Origin: Thermoproteota archaeon | Lineage (GTDB): Archaea > Thermoproteota > Korarchaeia > JAOZGF01 > JAOZFZ01 | Assembly: GCA_027491945.1 (NCBI GenBank) | Contig: JAOZFZ010000001.1 | Coordinates: forward strand, 3,078-67,077 | Reading direction: 5' to 3' | Length of the DNA: 64,000 nt | Part shown: positions 8,009-14,409 of the stretch, one piece after another | Layout of the letters: each line of letters opens with the position of its first letter | Position numbering within the stretch: the stretch's first letter is position 1 | Notes under the pieces: model-generated | Told to the model about the DNA's origin: nothing | The model's input: the letters and a program-made list of their open reading frames with translations, nothing else | The model's database searches: none | Translations under genes and position numbers: made by a program

Positions 8009-9206
8009 GGTGTTTATAGAGGGCTTCTTTAGAAGCTACTATAAGAAGAAGAGGAAAACAATAACGCATCCGGAAAGTATAGAGAACAGAGAGTTTGGAT
8101 TCACGTTCTATGCTAAAGAGGGCATGTATAGGCATATAGCTTTTTCTTCTCTTGGAGAGCTCAGAACGTTTCTTGTTAATCAGGCGCCAGTTAGCGCACA
8201 CTACTCTACGGCTTTTTACAGGTTCCCAGATAGGCGAGATATGGATCAAAAGGGTTGGAGAGGTGCTGAGTTAGTTTTTGACATAGACGCTGACCACCTC
8301 GATATTAAGTTATCAAATGAAGCGTTTACATGGAGATGCTTGGAATGTGGAGAAGTAGGAGCTGGGACAAAAGAAAAATGCGTTAGCTGTGGTTCTTTAA
8401 AGTTAAAGGAAATCTTATGGCCGAATTCCGATGTTGTGGCAGCAGCCAGAAGGGAAGTTAAGAAGCTTGTGGATGACTTTCTCGTAGAGGATCTAGGAGT
8501 GAAGGAGGAAACGCTTCTCGTCGCATTCTCCGGACATAGAGGCTTTCATATCCATGTAATGAGAGAGGATCTGAATAGGCTAGACTCTGAGGAGCGCAGA
8601 GAGATAGTTGACTACATAAAGGGGATAGGTTGGAGCTTAAACGCTTGGTTTCGAGTCGAACGCGGTAGAATCTATGGGCCAAGCATTTTTGACCCGGGAT
8701 GGGGAGGAAGAGTGGCGTCAGGATTCTTGACCCTTTTAAACCGAAATGATGGTTCGTTACCAGAAGAGCTGGCTAAGAAAAAACGTATGATGAGAGTTAG
8801 GCTCTCCATACAGCCAGCACTCTGGTCAGATTCTGAGATTAGAATCTCTAGGAGAAAACTGCTGCAGATCCTGAATAAAGTAGTGGAAGAGAAGAAATGC
8901 AGGGTTGACGAGGCTGTAACAGTTGATGTTAGGAGGCTAATGAGAATACCCAATACACTTCACGGGAAAACCGGATTAAAAGCCGCTGTCGTACCTTTAG
9001 ACACAATAGATGACTTTAACCCATTCGAGCAGGCCTTTTTTAAGGAGAGATGGACGAAGGATGTTAGAGTAAGGGTGAATGCAACAGGTAGAATAATTAT
9101 GAACAACACAGAGTTCGGACCCTATCACAAGGAGGAGGTTAGCCTGCCAGAGCCTGTTGCCGTCTTTATAGTGCTAAAGGGAGGTGGGGACGTAGTTGGA
9201 GATTGA
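7971..9206 (+). CDS. priS: DNA primase catalytic small subunit
   Basis: This AEP-fold primase makes RNA/DNA primers. The catalytic acidic pair is in GAELVFDIDADHLD (about residues 85-98), a zinc knuckle in CLECGEVGAGTKEKCVSCGS, and the SGHRGFHIHV motif near residue 185 is the conserved SGxRGxH signature. Length is about 411 residues, typical. The start is uncertain: TTG 7947, TTG 7971 and GTG 8010 are all in frame, and the last avoids overlap with priL. The GINS gene starts inside its 3' end, so the two are translationally coupled. Confidence 0.93.
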   Translation: MSSKEQLPKKRNKVFIEGFFRSYYKKKRKTITHPESIENREFGFTFYAKEGMYRHIAFSSLGELRTFLVNQAPVSAHYSTAFYRFPDRRDMDQKGWRGAELVFDIDADHLDIKLSNEAFTWRCLECGEVGAGTKEKCVSCGSLKLKEILWPNSDVVAAARREVKKLVDDFLVEDLGVKEETLLVAFSGHRGFHIHVMREDLNRLDSEERREIVDYIKGIGWSLNAWFRVERGRIYGPSIFDPGWGGRVASGFLTLLNRNDGSLPEELAKKKRMMRVRLSIQPALWSDSEIRISRRKLLQILNKVVEEKKCRVDEAVTVDVRRLMRIPNTLHGKTGLKAAVVPLDTIDDFNPFEQAFFKERWTKDVRVRVNATGRIIMNNTEFGPYHKEEVSLPEPVAVFIVLKGGGDVVGD

Positions 9207-9789
9207 CTTGCTTGCTAGAGTTCTGCTTAAAGAGATGCGAAGTTTGGAGGTGAGAAAACTCAGAGGAGAGATAAGTATTTACAACCACGTAAAAGCAAAG
9301 ATCAGCGAGTTAACATCGAGGATAAGTAGCGACTTGGATGAGGTAGAAAGGGAAATCCTAACCTCCGAAATAAAGTTATTACATCAGATGGCCATGGCTC
9401 TTCTAACGTTAAGGCTTTACAAGGCCGTGATAAGTGGCACCGCCAATCTGCTTGATATAGAGAACAAAGCATTGGAAACTCTGAAAAATATCATCAGCAG
9501 CGGTGAAGAGAGCTGCAAAACCAAGCCTCATGTTGAAGCCATTGATCTCAAGGGGCTCTCTCTTGCGTTGCTGAGGTGTATGTCAGATTTTTCGGAATTC
9601 GTTGGGCCTGAAGACTTAAAAACGTATGGTCCTTTAAGAGAGGGTGATCTTCTCCTCACAACTATTAACAATGTTAAGCCTTTAATTAGAAAGGGTATTG
9701 TGAGGGTTGTGAAAACACTTAGAGGGGTCTCATTCGGGGATGACAATGAAGGTTCCAAACATGCTTCGAACATATTGCCCCAAATGTAA
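9196..9789 (+). CDS. gins51: GINS complex subunit, Gins51 type
   Basis: The 197-residue product has an N-terminal helical A domain (VLLKEMRSLEVRKLRGEISIYNHVKAKI, then long helices to about residue 95) and a small C-terminal B domain with the GINS signature FVGPEDLKTYGPLREGDLLLT. That order (A then B) marks the Sld5/Psf1-like archaeal Gins51. GINS activates the MCM helicase and bridges primase and polymerase. TTG 9196 follows GAGGTGGGG by six bases, and the start overlaps priS. No Gins23 partner is seen in the window, so a Gins51 homotetramer is possible. Confidence 0.82.
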   Translation: MEIDLLARVLLKEMRSLEVRKLRGEISIYNHVKAKISELTSRISSDLDEVEREILTSEIKLLHQMAMALLTLRLYKAVISGTANLLDIENKALETLKNIISSGEESCKTKPHVEAIDLKGLSLALLRCMSDFSEFVGPEDLKTYGPLREGDLLLTTINNVKPLIRKGIVRVVKTLRGVSFGDDNEGSKHASNILPQM

Positions 9790-10021
9790 GTCTCACACAG
9801 AACACTCTGTTAAGATCTTTAAGAAGGGAAAGAGCCGTAAGATGTCGTGGGGCGAAAGGCAACATAAGAAGCTACTCCGTGGGTATGGAGGTGCACCTAG
9901 AGGTAAGCAGAGAACGGTGAAGCGCACAAAGAAGCAGGCAATGATGTTAACATGCAAAGTCTGTGGTTACACGTTGGTTAGGAGGGGCGTGAGGCTAAAG
10001 AAGGTAGAGCTTAAGAGGTGA
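9746..10021 (+). CDS. rpl44e: 50S ribosomal protein eL42 (L44e)
   Basis: A basic, zinc-binding large-subunit protein near the E site. Starting at ATG 9746 it reads KVPNMLRTYCPKCKSHTEHSV, followed by the conserved GGAPRGKQRTVKRTKKQ loop and the second Cys pair CKVCGY. The 91-residue length is normal. An in-frame start at 9740 would add two residues. It overlaps the end of gins51 and is followed by rps27e with a 4-bp overlap, the conserved archaeal order L44e-S27e-aIF2 alpha-Nop10. Confidence 0.95.
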   Translation: MKVPNMLRTYCPKCKSHTEHSVKIFKKGKSRKMSWGERQHKKLLRGYGGAPRGKQRTVKRTKKQAMMLTCKVCGYTLVRRGVRLKKVELKR

Positions 10022-10245
10022 CAGCCTTGAAAGCTGAGGAGCCATGGAAAAAGAGAGAAACCGAGTACATCCCTAAACCTAAGAGCAGGTTTTACATGGC
10101 AAAGTGCCCCAATTGCGGCCATGAACAAATACTTTACTCCCACTCAACCCTTGTGGTTGAGTGCATGGTGTGTGGGAATGTGCTGGCAGAGCCACGTGGT
10201 GGGAAGGCAAAAATAAGGGCAAGGATAATAAAGGAGTTAGGTTGA
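10018..10245 (+). CDS. rps27e: 30S ribosomal protein eS27
   Basis: A 75-residue zinc-ribbon protein of the small subunit. Cys ligands are in AKCPNCGHEQ and ECMVCGN, separated by the conserved SHSTLVVEC strand. It starts at GTG 10018, overlapping the rpl44e stop. A short extension of about 15 residues precedes the usual N-terminus. It is co-transcribed with rpl44e and aIF2 alpha, the standard archaeal arrangement. Confidence 0.95.
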   Translation: MTALKAEEPWKKRETEYIPKPKSRFYMAKCPNCGHEQILYSHSTLVVECMVCGNVLAEPRGGKAKIRARIIKELG

Positions 10246-10251
10246 GAGGGG

Positions 10252-11061
10252 ATGTTCAAAAGGAGATCCTTTCCAAGAAGGGGTGAACTGGTAATAGGGG
10301 AGGTAACAAGAATAGACGAGTATGGAGCTTACATCCATATCTCGGAATACGAGAAAGAGGGGTTTATACCCAGATCAGAGGTCTCGAGTAAGTGGGTTAA
10401 GGATATAAGACATTTTGTGAGGGAGAACCAAAGGGTAGTAGCACGTGTTATAAGGGTAAACCCACGGCGTGAGATAATAGACCTATCCCTGAAGAGCGTA
10501 AGGGAAGGAGAAGCTAAAAAGGCTCTTCAGGAATGGAAAAGGAGAAAGCGCGCCGTTTACCTTCTTAATCTGCTAAGTAAAAGGTTAAAGCGTAGCTTAG
10601 AGGATATCTATAAGCGTGTGGGGACGAGGTTTGAGAGAGAGTTTGGTGATGCTCTAGCTGGATTTGAAATGGTTGTATATGAGGGCCCTGAGTTCTTAGA
10701 CAAAATGGGGTTTACCGACGAAGAGAAGGGGGCAATTAGGGAGATAGCGGAACGCAACATAGAGGTTCCGATTGTGACTATGTCACGATATGTTAAGTTG
10801 GTAAGCCTTGCTCCGGATGGAGTTAAGGCAATAAGGGACGTTTTGGTTGGGGCTAGAGAAGAGAACAAAGAGAATGGCTTTGAGATAAAAATAACTAGTG
10901 CAGGGTCACCGCGATATAGGATAACGGTAATCTCGGATGATGCAAAAAGGGTTGACAGAAAGCTCAGGGATATAATACGCCACATGCAGGAAGCTGCGCA
11001 GAGAAAACCTGGTATGAACATCGAGATCCTTGAAAAGAAAGAGGTCAGGAAAGGTGGCTAG
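10252..11061 (+). CDS. eif2a: Translation initiation factor aIF2 subunit alpha
   Basis: The 269-residue product has the N-terminal S1/OB domain (GELVIGEVTRIDEYGAYIHI, then EGFIPRSEVSSKWVKDIR), a helical middle domain and the C-terminal alpha-beta domain that contacts the gamma subunit. It delivers initiator tRNA as part of aIF2. ATG 10252 lies behind GAGGGG. The beta subunit gene is also in this window (40193) and the initiator tRNA at 21123. Confidence 0.96.
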   Translation: MFKRRSFPRRGELVIGEVTRIDEYGAYIHISEYEKEGFIPRSEVSSKWVKDIRHFVRENQRVVARVIRVNPRREIIDLSLKSVREGEAKKALQEWKRRKRAVYLLNLLSKRLKRSLEDIYKRVGTRFEREFGDALAGFEMVVYEGPEFLDKMGFTDEEKGAIREIAERNIEVPIVTMSRYVKLVSLAPDGVKAIRDVLVGAREENKENGFEIKITSAGSPRYRITVISDDAKRVDRKLRDIIRHMQEAAQRKPGMNIEILEKKEVRKGG

Positions 11062-11254
11062 CGGGGTTTTGGTGAAGTGCAAAACCTGCAGCGCATATTT
11101 CATCGAGGAAGAAATGTGCCCGAGATGCGGTGGTGAGACAGAAATACCTGGTCTAACGAATAAGAACCTCAAGAGGATGGTTGAACGCATACAGGAGGTT
11201 ATAAAAAGAGGTGAAACAGCCTATCTGCTAAGAATCCTTAGCAGCGATTGTTAA
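11054..11254 (+). CDS. Nop10-like H/ACA RNP zinc-ribbon protein (divergent)
   Basis: Position directly after aIF2 alpha is where archaea encode Nop10, the small H/ACA RNP subunit needed for pseudouridylation. The N-terminal ribbon fits (VKCKTCSAYFIEEEMCPRCGGETEIPG). The expected tail with PPRFSPEDKYGKYRR is absent and replaced by a helical, charged segment of about 35 residues (NLKRMVERIQEVIKRGETAYL). Start is taken at GTG 11054, giving eight residues before the first Cys as in Nop10, overlapping the eif2a stop; GTG 11072 is possible. Identity rests partly on synteny. Confidence 0.55.
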   Translation: MASGVLVKCKTCSAYFIEEEMCPRCGGETEIPGLTNKNLKRMVERIQEVIKRGETAYLLRILSSDC

Positions 11255-11305
11255 CCGTTGCAAAGAAGAATTTAAATAGAACCGGGATGAAATGCATTTT
11301 GATGA

Positions 11306-11402
11306 GCCCTGGTAGCTCAGTGGTAGAGCGGCTGACTATGAGGGCCGATCCTCGTATAGATGGGAGAGCAGCAGGTCGCGGGTTCAAATCCCGCCCAGGG
11401 CT
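11306..11402 (+). tRNA. tRNA-Thr(CGU) with two tiny introns
   Basis: Acceptor GCCCTGG pairs with CCAGGGC, U73 as in the other two Thr tRNAs here. D-arm and T-arm (GCGGG TTCAAAT CCCGC) are normal. A canonical single intron leaves no legal anticodon. Removing 11335-11349 (15 nt, within the anticodon stem between positions 30 and 31) and 11358-11367 (10 nt, after position 38) gives a perfect stem GCTGC/GCAGC and loop CTCGTAT, anticodon CGT at 11353-11355. The intron borders are my inference. A T-run (CTTTTT) follows as likely terminator. Confidence 0.75.
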
Positions 11403-11503
11403 TTTTAATTCACCCAATCTCTCAATCCTAGTCTTTTAACCAAAAGGGATGGATAAGCTTTAAATAATGTGTTCTCTATGCCTCCTTGGAGATCACCCAA
11501 TGG

Positions 11504-11597
11504 GCGGGGGTTGCCGAGCCAGGTCAAAGGCGCCAGACTCAAGATCAGAGAGATCTGGTGGATCAGTCCTTCGAGGGTTCAAATCCCTCCCCCCGCA
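11504..11597 (+). tRNA. tRNA-Leu(CAA)
   Basis: Class II tRNA: acceptor GCGGGGG/CCCCCGC, A73, D-arm GCCGAGCCAGGTCAAAGGC, long variable arm, T-arm AGGG TTCAAAT CCCT. Anticodon stem CCAGA/TCTGG with loop CTCAAGA. A 9-base insertion (11545-11553, TCAGAGAGA) sits between loop and 3' stem and is presumably a very small intron at the canonical site. Confidence 0.9.
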
Positions 11598-11600
11598 TGT

Positions 11601-11726
11601 GCCCCGGTAGCTCAAGATTTGGGAGAAGCCCAAATCGGCGAGGCTGGCCGGAGCGCCGGCTTGGTATTACCGTCTACTGTAATAATGAAGAGCCGGAGGT
11701 CGCGGGTTCGAGTCCCGCCCGGGGCT
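11601..11726 (+). tRNA. tRNA-Thr(GGU) with D-loop and anticodon introns
   Basis: Acceptor GCCCCGG/CCGGGGC with U73. The D-loop holds an insert of about 27 nt (about 11615-11641) that folds as a perfect 8-bp hairpin, GATTTGGG with CCCAAATC; without it the D-arm is a normal GCTC AGGCTGGCCG GAGC. The anticodon stem CCGGC/GCCGG encloses loop TTGGTA plus an intron of about 25 nt with an ATTAC/GTAAT helix. Anticodon GGT at 11663-11665. Confidence 0.87.
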
Positions 11727-11803
11727 TCTCTAATTCTTGCTGCAAAGCTCTTAAAAACGAGGGCAAAGGACGAACAAGAGCTGCAGACTAAGAACGAGTG
11801 AGG

Positions 11804-11912
11804 TGCCGGGGGCGGGCGGCTCGGTGGAGCTTTCGAACCCGCGACCTCTAGATTATGAGTCTAGCGCTCTTGTTGGGTTTATTAACCCTCTAACCACCTG
11901 AGCTACCCCGGC
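11804..11912 (-). tRNA. tRNA-Met(CAU), elongator, with D-stem and T-loop introns
   Basis: Acceptor GCCGGGG/CCCCGGC with A73; anticodon stem CTAGA/TCTAG, loop CTCATAA. An insert of about 21 nt with a GGGTT/AACCC hairpin interrupts the end of the D-stem (near positions 24-26). A second insert of about 14 nt containing GCTC...GAGC lies in the T-loop. Both must be removed to give GAGCG and a 7-nt T-loop. The anticodon loop itself is uninterrupted. Confidence 0.87.
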
Positions 11913-12075
11913 TTTTGGGAGCAATATACCAACACGAGTCTGAAGAGGGGCCTGCTAGCTTTTAAAATCTTTTCTCTTCACACGCGATAAGGAGCGATCA
12001 ATAGTCATATCGATTAAGCTGAGCGGATGAGAAAAAATTTTAAAGGTTTTAACGTAACCGTTAACCCCCATAGAA

Positions 12076-12201
12076 GCCGCCGTAGCTCAGCTCGGTAGAG
12101 CGAGGGACTTGTAAGCTGGTACGGCTAGTCAGGGGATCCCTTGGTCGAGGGTTCAAATAGCCCTTGCTCGAGGCGAGGGCTTGAAAATCCCTCCGGCGGC
12201 T
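12076..12201 (+). tRNA. tRNA-Thr(UGU) with anticodon and T-loop introns
   Basis: Acceptor GCCGCCG/CGGCGGC with U73. Anticodon stem AGGGA/TCCCT, loop CTTGTAA, followed by an intron of about 22 nt at the canonical 37/38-38/39 site. A second insert of about 30 nt with an AGCCCT/AGGGCT hairpin splits the T-loop (TTCAAAT then CCCTC). Third threonine isoacceptor within 900 bp. Confidence 0.9.
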
Positions 12202-12208
12202 TTACAGA

Positions 12209-12299
12209 GGGGCCGTGGGGTAGCTAGGTCCATCCTTCGAGACTTGGGCTCTCGAGAGCTGAAAGCCGAGAAACCCCGGTTCAAATCCGGGCGGCCCCA
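12209..12299 (+). tRNA. tRNA-Pro(UGG) with variable-loop intron
   Basis: Acceptor GGGGCCG/CGGCCCC, A73. Anticodon arm CGAGA CTTGGGC TCTCG is perfect and uninterrupted. Fifteen extra bases (AGAGCTGAAAGCCGA) lie between the anticodon stem and a GAAAC variable loop, so the intron is at about 43/44. Nearly identical in sequence to tRNA-Pro(CGG) at 48739. Confidence 0.9.
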
Positions 12300-12322
12300 T
12301 CCATCATTAATAAGGTAATACA

Positions 12323-12793
12323 TCACAGAGTTTTTTCCATGAGATAGGCGTCTTCTCCATCCCTGTAATAGCCCTTCAGGACATCCATAATTTTGTAACC
12401 AAGCTTCTTGTAGAGGAAGATGCCAGGGTAATTCATAACCCTAACCTCTAAAAAAATGCTCTTTAAACCCTCAGCCCTGGCCCTCTCCTCAAGGTGGAGA
12501 AGAAGGGAGGTTGCTATTCCCATCCTCCTATACTGGGGTATTATAGCGATTGAGATCAAATGAAGCCTTTTAGTCACGCCAAGAAAGCGAATATGGGGCT
12601 CTACCCGGGCCATTGCATAGCCAACTATCCCCCCACCCGCATCGGCGACGAGAAAATATTGAGGAAAGTTAACAAGTATGTTCTCAAAAAATTGCCGAGA
12701 ATAATTTTCAGGAAGACAGGTCCTATTTATTTCCATTACTCGAGAAATCTCTGAACGTTTAACGCCACGTATAAGAAGGGGTTTTCTCTGCAT
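12323..12793 (-). CDS. rimI: Archaeal N-terminal acetyltransferase (RimI/Ard1-like, GNAT)
   Basis: About 156 residues from ATG 12793; the longer open frame upstream only reads through the antisense of a tRNA. GNAT features: a first strand (KPLLIRGVKRSEISRVMEIN), YFLVADAGGGIVGYAMA strands, the acetyl-CoA-binding IAIIPQYRRMGIATSLL (Q/RxxGxG/A type motif A, about residue 85-101), and NYPGIFLYKKLGYKI near the C-terminus. These match the archaeal ribosomal-protein/N-terminal acetylase family. It lies between tRNA-Pro and tRNA-Leu genes, reading toward tRNA-Pro. Confidence 0.9.
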   Translation of the reverse strand: MQRKPLLIRGVKRSEISRVMEINRTCLPENYSRQFFENILVNFPQYFLVADAGGGIVGYAMARVEPHIRFLGVTKRLHLISIAIIPQYRRMGIATSLLLHLEERARAEGLKSIFLEVRVMNYPGIFLYKKLGYKIMDVLKGYYRDGEDAYLMEKTL

Positions 12794-12824
12794 CCCTGAG
12801 ACAACACCCCATCGCTTGTAGTGA

Positions 12825-12921
12825 TGCGGGGGGTGGGATTTGAACCCACGCAGAGCTAACTCACCAGGTCTCTCCACAAGACCTAAGCCTGGCGCCTTTG
12901 ACCTGGCTCGGCAACCCCCGC
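12825..12921 (-). tRNA. tRNA-Leu(UAG)
   Basis: Acceptor GCGGGGG/CCCCCGC, A73, class II variable arm, T-arm GTGGG TTCAAAT CCCAC. Anticodon stem CCAGG/CCTGG, loop CTTAGGT, then a 12-nt insert ending GGAGAGA at the canonical intron site, homologous in its 3' end to inserts in the other Leu tRNAs. Confidence 0.9.
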
Positions 12922-12944
12922 TTTCATCTATAGATCACTCTACT

Positions 12945-13580
12945 CTACAACTTTTTAAGTTTGAATAAATCTAAGAGGGCGACCCTCTCAAGCATCAGTT
13001 TTTCGGCTCTCTCCTGAATGCTTTCACCGGGAAGCCGGGTTTTAGCGATGAGTTTTCGATTAACATCATGGGATTTAAAAGCTTTTTTCTGAGGAGATTG
13101 CAGGCAAGGCATGGATGCTATTAACCCCCTCTCCATTAAAAATCGGCAAAGTAGCCTTGTTGCCCTAGAGAGCTCCCTTTTCCTATTGTATAAGAACAAG
13201 ACCAGTAAACATGGAGACGCAAGGTTGTTTTTCTCCTTCATCTTAGAGATTTGCCGTTCACCGATTAGATAACAGAGAATTTCAATTTCTAACTTCTTTG
13301 AAAGATTATTGCCACCCATAAACGCCCTAAGAGCGTGAATAACGGCACTTTTAGCCTGTTTGAGAGAGAAAAAGAGTTGAGGATTTAGAAATATGAGTTT
13401 AACGCTGTACAGATGCTCTACCTTATCTTTAATCGTAAAGAGAAGAAACTCGGGGGGTACGTGCGCAAATTCCAGTAAGAAAACGCGGATTGAACGGTAA
13501 TACTTAACTTTAGAACTGGGACGGGCCCGGCGGGACTTGAACCCGCGTTCTTCGGCTCCGGAGGCCGACGTGTTCTCCAT
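12945..13580 (-). CDS. cgi121: KEOPS subunit Cgi121-like protein
   Basis: KEOPS makes t6A37 on ANN-decoding tRNAs; Cgi121 binds the tRNA 3' end. The segment LFFSLKQAKSAVIHALRAFMGG, followed by LSKKLEIEILCYLIGERQIS, matches the Cgi121 core. The likely coding part begins near 13510. The only legal in-frame start before that core is ATG 13580, which lies inside tRNA-Arg(CCG), so either translation starts at a non-standard codon near 13490-13515 or the N-terminus overlaps the tRNA. No ATG, GTG or TTG occurs between the tRNA and the ATG of AFMGG. Confidence 0.7.
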   Translation of the reverse strand: MENTSASGAEERGFKSRRARPSSKVKYYRSIRVFLLEFAHVPPEFLLFTIKDKVEHLYSVKLIFLNPQLFFSLKQAKSAVIHALRAFMGGNNLSKKLEIEILCYLIGERQISKMKEKNNLASPCLLVLFLYNRKRELSRATRLLCRFLMERGLIASMPCLQSPQKKAFKSHDVNRKLIAKTRLPGESIQERAEKLMLERVALLDLFKLKKL

Positions 13581-13595
13581 CTACACCACGGGCCC
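13522..13595 (-). tRNA. tRNA-Arg(CCG), intronless
   Basis: Acceptor GGGCCCG/CGGGCCC, G73, anticodon arm TCGGC CTCCGGA GCCGA, T-arm GCGGG TTCAAGT CCCGC, 74 nt with no insert. It overlaps the last 15 bases of pyrH and sits directly before cgi121 on the same strand. Confidence 0.95.
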
Positions 13596-14279
13596 ATCTG
13601 TAGGTTTAATGAGTGTTCCAAAATTTATTTCTCCCGAGATAACCTTTAAGAGGTTAGCTGGTTTTCTCCCATCCATAACAAAGATGGAGATTCCTGATCT
13701 CTCGGCTATGCGAAGAGAGACGGGATCAAAAAGTTCGTAATACCCGGGTTCAAATCTCTGTGTTTGAAGCAGGTGCAGAAGGTTGCGATGTGTAATAGCT
13801 TTCAGCCTTTTTGCATCCCGAGAGAACGTCGGATCTCTGTCGTAGACAGCATCCACACTTGTGCACTTCACTATAAGTTTTGCACCCGTTCTCTCAGCTA
13901 AAACTGCTGCAACAGCGTCTGTTGACTGTCCCGGAAACATTCCGCCCACCACAACAACCTTGAAGATTTTCGAGGCAACAACTGCCTCCTCTATTGATTT
14001 TGGAACTGCGGGGTAAGCTAGATCTTTCAGTAAGGCTAAGAAAAGCAATGCATGAAGCCTTGTCGCTAAGATCCCTGCCTCGTCCCTTAGGGAATCATCT
14101 CCACCGAGTATTTTGATCAAGTTTGAGAACTCACGCGCTAACTCGCCTCCCCCTGTCACAACTACTATACGTTCCCCCCTCTTGGTAACCTCTCTGAGAA
14201 CTGAAGCGTACTGCTGTAAAAGTGTTTCCCTCTCTTCAAGGGTAAAAATGAAGCCACCCACTTCAACAAGTAAAGGCAT
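13581..14279 (-). CDS. pyrH: UMP kinase, archaeal type
   Basis: Amino-acid-kinase-fold enzyme converting UMP to UDP. From ATG 14279 (after GGGTGACCTC) it has 232 residues. Conserved segments are RIVVVTGGGELAREF (nucleotide-binding glycine loop), KVVVVGGMFPGQSTDAVAAVLAE, and CTSVDAVYDRDP (UMP/ATP site), all as in archaeal PyrH. It lacks the N-terminal Lys-rich loop of bacterial enzymes. The last five codons and stop overlap the 5' end of tRNA-Arg(CCG). Confidence 0.93.
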   Translation of the reverse strand: MPLLVEVGGFIFTLEERETLLQQYASVLREVTKRGERIVVVTGGGELAREFSNLIKILGGDDSLRDEAGILATRLHALLFLALLKDLAYPAVPKSIEEAVVASKIFKVVVVGGMFPGQSTDAVAAVLAERTGAKLIVKCTSVDAVYDRDPTFSRDAKRLKAITHRNLLHLLQTQRFEPGYYELFDPVSLRIAERSGISIFVMDGRKPANLLKVISGEINFGTLIKPTDGPVV

Positions 14280-14409
14280 GAGGTCACCCAATTGCAAGCT
14301 ACAAGACTATTAAGCTACTCTGCCCATATCGGCATGCGGATTTAAAGGTTTGGCAGATTTCTCCTAAACCTGGCATGCCAAGACAAAGGATGCATGGAAA
14401 GTGTTTGCC

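Noticed and set aside
11306..11402. Reading this tRNA with one canonical intron and anticodon AUG
   Set aside because: A34 is not used in archaea and position 31/39 would mismatch; the two-intron CGU model gives a perfect stem and agrees with U73.
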